From contig CAMOIA010000063.1 in NCBI GenBank assembly GCA_946615785.1, forward strand, positions 1 to 8,081: a stretch of 8,081 nucleotides of DNA, given 5' to 3'. This document shows positions 6,609 to 8,081 of this stretch, piece after piece. The notes beneath the pieces are model-generated. The model was not told where the DNA came from, searched no databases, and worked only from the letters and a program-made list of their open reading frames with translations. Positions within the stretch are counted from its first letter, which is position 1. Every line of letters begins with the position of its first letter. Source of the stretch: an uncultured Clostridia bacterium. Its GTDB lineage: Bacteria > Bacillota > Clostridia > Christensenellales > Aristaeellaceae. Both the position numbers and the translations under genes were made by a program.

Positions 6609-6639
6609 CCCCGGACGCCGTATTGACGTCCGGGGCGTT
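6609..6639 (+). terminator. Terminator-like hairpin after the cysteine-binding protein gene
   Basis: CCCCGGACG at 6609-6617 pairs perfectly with CGTCCGGGG at 6627-6635 around a nine-base loop, 22 bases after the stop codon. The T run is short (CGTTTC), so efficiency may be moderate. Confidence 0.65.
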
Positions 6640-6651
6640 TCATGCTATAAC
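6623..6651 (+). promoter_or_regulatory. Sigma-70 promoter of the folT riboswitch transcript
   Basis: TTGACG at 6623-6628 and TATAAC at 6646-6651 with a 17-base spacer. The -35 lies in the loop and right arm of the preceding terminator. The predicted start near 6658 falls just before the riboswitch, as expected for a leader RNA. Confidence 0.75.
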
Positions 6652-6661
6652 AGGGCATCAA

Positions 6662-6758
6662 GAAGAGTAGGGACAGGGGCGTCAAGTGCTTCGCGGACGG
6701 GGAGTTTGCCGCGGGGACGAAAGGCAGAGCCTGCGGTCACTGTCCCGCATCCCGCTTC
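6662..6758 (+). ncRNA. Tetrahydrofolate (THF) riboswitch
   Basis: The sequence follows the Firmicutes THF riboswitch in order: AGAGTAG, then GCGTCAAGTG, GGGGAGTTTG, GACGAA, TGCGGT and GCATCCCGCTTC. Pairings found by eye: P1 GAAG 6662-6665 with CTTC 6755-6758; P2 GGGACAG 6670-6676 with CTGTCCC 6740-6746; P3 CGCGG 6692-6696 with CCGCG 6709-6713; P4 AGGC 6722-6725 with GCCT 6729-6732. The conserved unpaired bases lie between these helices where expected. Known members sense reduced folates and lower expression of folT and folE genes. The folate S-component gene begins 46 bases later, which supports the call independently. Confidence 0.88.
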
Positions 6759-6803
6759 CGCGAAGGGGCCTCCTTCCGCGCTGACGGGAAAGGAGGTTTT
6801 TTT
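6759..6803 (+). promoter_or_regulatory. Riboswitch expression platform: two exclusive hairpins over the folT ribosome site
   Basis: CCTCCTT at 6769-6775 pairs with AAGGAGG at 6790-6796, which is the ribosome site of folT, and seven T (6797-6803) follow right up to the ATG. The hairpin could therefore end transcription, hide the ribosome site, or both. A competing hairpin joins 6759-6766 to 6772-6780 (one bulge) and cannot coexist with it. Its 5' edge touches the P1 helix of the riboswitch. The direction of switching cannot be settled by eye. Confidence 0.7.
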
Positions 6804-7880
6804 ATGCTCAATCAAAAAGATACCGTTTCCGAAACCCTGTTCCCCCATCCCTTCTCCGGGGCGTACTGGCGCGCCGCCGCCGCTGAAATGAAGAACACGA
6901 GGGTGCTCGTGTTCGCGGCGCTCATGATCGCGCTGCGCATTATTTTCAAGCTTGTCTCCATCCCCATCGCCGCCGATCTGCGCATCAATTTCGGTTTCCT
7001 CGTCAATGCCGTCGGTTCCATGGTGTTCGGGCCCGTCGTCGCCATTCCCGCCGCGGCCATCACCGATACGCTCGGCTATCTCATCGCGCCGAACGGGCCG
7101 TATTTCTTCCCCTTCATCTTCCAGGAAATCGCCGGCAGCCTGCTCTTTGCGCTCTTTTTCTACCGGGCCAGAATCACGGTGCGCCGGGTGGTGCTGTGCC
7201 GCTTTTCCATCTGCTTTCTGGTCAATCTCGTTCTGACAACGCCCATCATGATGCTCTATTATGATGTGTTCTACGGGCGGTATTACGCGCCGATCGACAT
7301 GCTGCGCATTGTAAAAAACCTGGCGCTGTTCCCCGTGGAGTCCGTTATGCTCACGGCGCTCCTTCGCGCAGTGATCCCGGCCATCCGCAAGGCAGGCCTC
7401 GTCCGGTGCGACGCCGAAGCGCTGCGCTTTACAAAGAGCACTGTCATTGCGCTCGTCGTTCTGGTGGTGCTCAGCACGGGCCTTGCCGCGGGATACGGTA
7501 TTTACAGCTATAACAACACCTCCCTCAGCGCCGCCTATACCGCGTCCGAACGGCTTGATGCCAACGAAAAAGCCAGAGCCCTCTACCTCTCCCATCATCC
7601 CGAGGAAGGAAACGGCGACGATCTTGTCGTGATCGTCGAAAGCGCCTATCCGCGCTTCGGTTCGGATGAAGTTACGTATGCCTGCTCGGTTTACCGCGCG
7701 GACGTGCCCGCCCTGAACCAGCGTGAGACGGAGGGCGGCGTCGGCCTTGAAGGAGCCCGCGGCTATTCCAAATCCAAGGCGCGCGCGGACAGCCTGCTCG
7801 AGCTGCTTGGAACCGCGGAATGGGTGGAGAAAGGCAGCGCTGGAGTTGTGACCTATACTGAGAACGCCGCGAAAAAGTGA
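6804..7880 (+). CDS. folT: Folate-family ECF transporter S component (FolT) with extra C-terminal helix and domain
   Basis: FolT binds folate in the membrane and works with the shared EcfA/EcfA'/EcfT module, not present here. ATG at 6804 is fixed by AAAGGAGG at 6789-6796. Residues 31-195 are the S component: a helix with LVFAALMIALRIIFKLVSI, then LRINFGFLVNAVGSMVFGP at 59-77, typical of the folate group, TDTLGYLIAPNGPYF at 87-101, and further helices at about 103-121, 129-155 and 172-194. The upstream THF riboswitch supports folate as substrate. Most FolT proteins stop near 180 residues. Here a seventh helix (about 212-235) and a soluble tail of some 120 residues follow, with no domain I recognise (DDLVVIVESAYPRFG at 272-286, and a single Cys at 294). 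With a six-helix core having both ends inside, the tail would lie outside the cell. The frame is continuous, with no sign of a frameshift. Confidence 0.88.
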   Translation: MLNQKDTVSETLFPHPFSGAYWRAAAAEMKNTRVLVFAALMIALRIIFKLVSIPIAADLRINFGFLVNAVGSMVFGPVVAIPAAAITDTLGYLIAPNGPYFFPFIFQEIAGSLLFALFFYRARITVRRVVLCRFSICFLVNLVLTTPIMMLYYDVFYGRYYAPIDMLRIVKNLALFPVESVMLTALLRAVIPAIRKAGLVRCDAEALRFTKSTVIALVVLVVLSTGLAAGYGIYSYNNTSLSAAYTASERLDANEKARALYLSHHPEEGNGDDLVVIVESAYPRFGSDEVTYACSVYRADVPALNQRETEGGVGLEGARGYSKSKARADSLLELLGTAEWVEKGSAGVVTYTENAAKK

Positions 7881-7894
7881 CGGAGGACGGGATA

Positions 7895-7913
7895 AGCCGC
7901 GCGAACAGCGGCT
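7895..7913 (+). terminator. Hairpin without T run after folT
   Basis: AGCCGC at 7895-7900 pairs with GCGGCT at 7908-7913, 15 bases after the folT stop. No T run follows, so it is at best a poor intrinsic terminator or a transcript-stabilising stem. Confidence 0.3.
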
Positions 7914-7915
7914 AC

Positions 7916-7962
7916 AGGAACGGGATGAGGGCCTGCGCGGCCCAGGCCCTGCACCAAAGGCC
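7916..7962 (+). repeat. Direct repeat, copy 1 (47 bases)
   Basis: This stretch, beginning AGGAACGGGATGAGGGCC, recurs at 8035 with one difference (T7950 against C8069). Within it, AGGGCCT at 7928-7934 and AGGCCCT at 7944-7950 form a seven-base-pair hairpin, and GGCCC can alternatively pair with GGGCC just downstream at 7965-7969. A 24-codon frame from ATG 7925 to TGA 7999 exists but has no convincing ribosome site. Confidence 0.85.
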
Positions 7963-8034
7963 GTGGGCCTCTGGACACCGTTTTACGGATGTCACTTGAG
8001 TCAAGAAACCGGCTTGCTTCCCATCGCTGCGTTT

Positions 8035-8081
8035 AGGAACGGGATGAGGGCCTGCGCGGCCCAGGCCCCGCACCAAAGGCC
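8035..8081 (+). repeat. Direct repeat, copy 2 (cut by window end)
   Basis: It matches 46 of 47 bases of the copy at 7916-7962, offset by 119 bases. The single change (C8069) disrupts the last pair of the internal hairpin. The match runs to the last base of the window, so the unit may be longer and more copies may follow. Confidence 0.85.

Noticed and set aside
6645..7598. Minus-strand frame of 317 codons across folT and the riboswitch
   Set aside because: The translation is charged and repetitive with no recognisable domain, and it opposes a well-supported gene and RNA element.
7925..7999. 24-codon frame in the direct repeat (ATG 7925 to TGA 7999)
   Set aside because: No proper ribosome site, and the repeat's hairpin structure explains the conservation between copies better.
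7916..8081. CRISPR array
   Set aside because: Only two copies, a unit of at least 47 bases with a 72-base gap, no cas genes and hairpin-rich GC content do not fit a CRISPR layout.

Overview
The window looks like chromosome of a GC-rich, gut-type Clostridia bacterium (Firmicutes). The pointers are strong AAGGAGG-type ribosome sites, a tetrahydrofolate riboswitch on a FolT-type ECF transporter gene, S-layer-homology repeats on a secreted protease, and sigma-70 promoters of the TTGAC/TATAAT kind. The lineage call (perhaps Christensenellales or Oscillospirales) is inference. All supported genes lie on the + strand. The long minus-strand frames are codon-bias shadows.

Layout. (1) Positions 2-730: the 3' nine-tenths of a polar amino acid ABC transporter ATPase, cut by the window edge. 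(2) 770-1189: an AT-richer gene for a small three-helix membrane protein of unknown function. (3) 1289-1341: a terminator running straight into an extended -10 promoter. (4) 1379-4792: a secreted M16C (PreP/falcilysin-like) zinc peptidase with a C-terminal SLH-like wall-binding region, closed by a strong terminator. (5) 4964-5323: a small secreted protein carrying a perfect cystatin QVVAG loop. (6) 5324-5756: a dense regulatory region with a sigma-70 promoter, an Rrf2/CymR-like inverted repeat at the transcription start, a 27-codon cysteine-rich leader peptide, an antiterminator segment and an intrinsic terminator. (7) 5757-6587: a CjaA-type cysteine-binding ABC transporter protein. (8) 6609-6803: a terminator with an embedded promoter, then a THF riboswitch with a switching hairpin over the ribosome site. 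(9) 6804-7880: FolT with an unusual extra helix and C-terminal domain. (10) 7881-8081: hairpins and a 47-base direct repeat with a 119-base period, cut by the window end.

The strongest discovery candidate is the cysteine control region. A leader peptide with Cys codons at 9, 11, 13 and 24 sits in front of a terminator whose 5' arm can instead pair (10 of 11 bases) with a segment inside the leader reading frame. The downstream gene matches a known cysteine-binding protein family. Translation-coupled cysteine attenuation combined with an Rrf2-type operator is therefore a coherent, testable model. The secreted protease and the secreted cystatin-like protein next to each other also suggest surface proteolysis and its control, though no functional link is shown by sequence.
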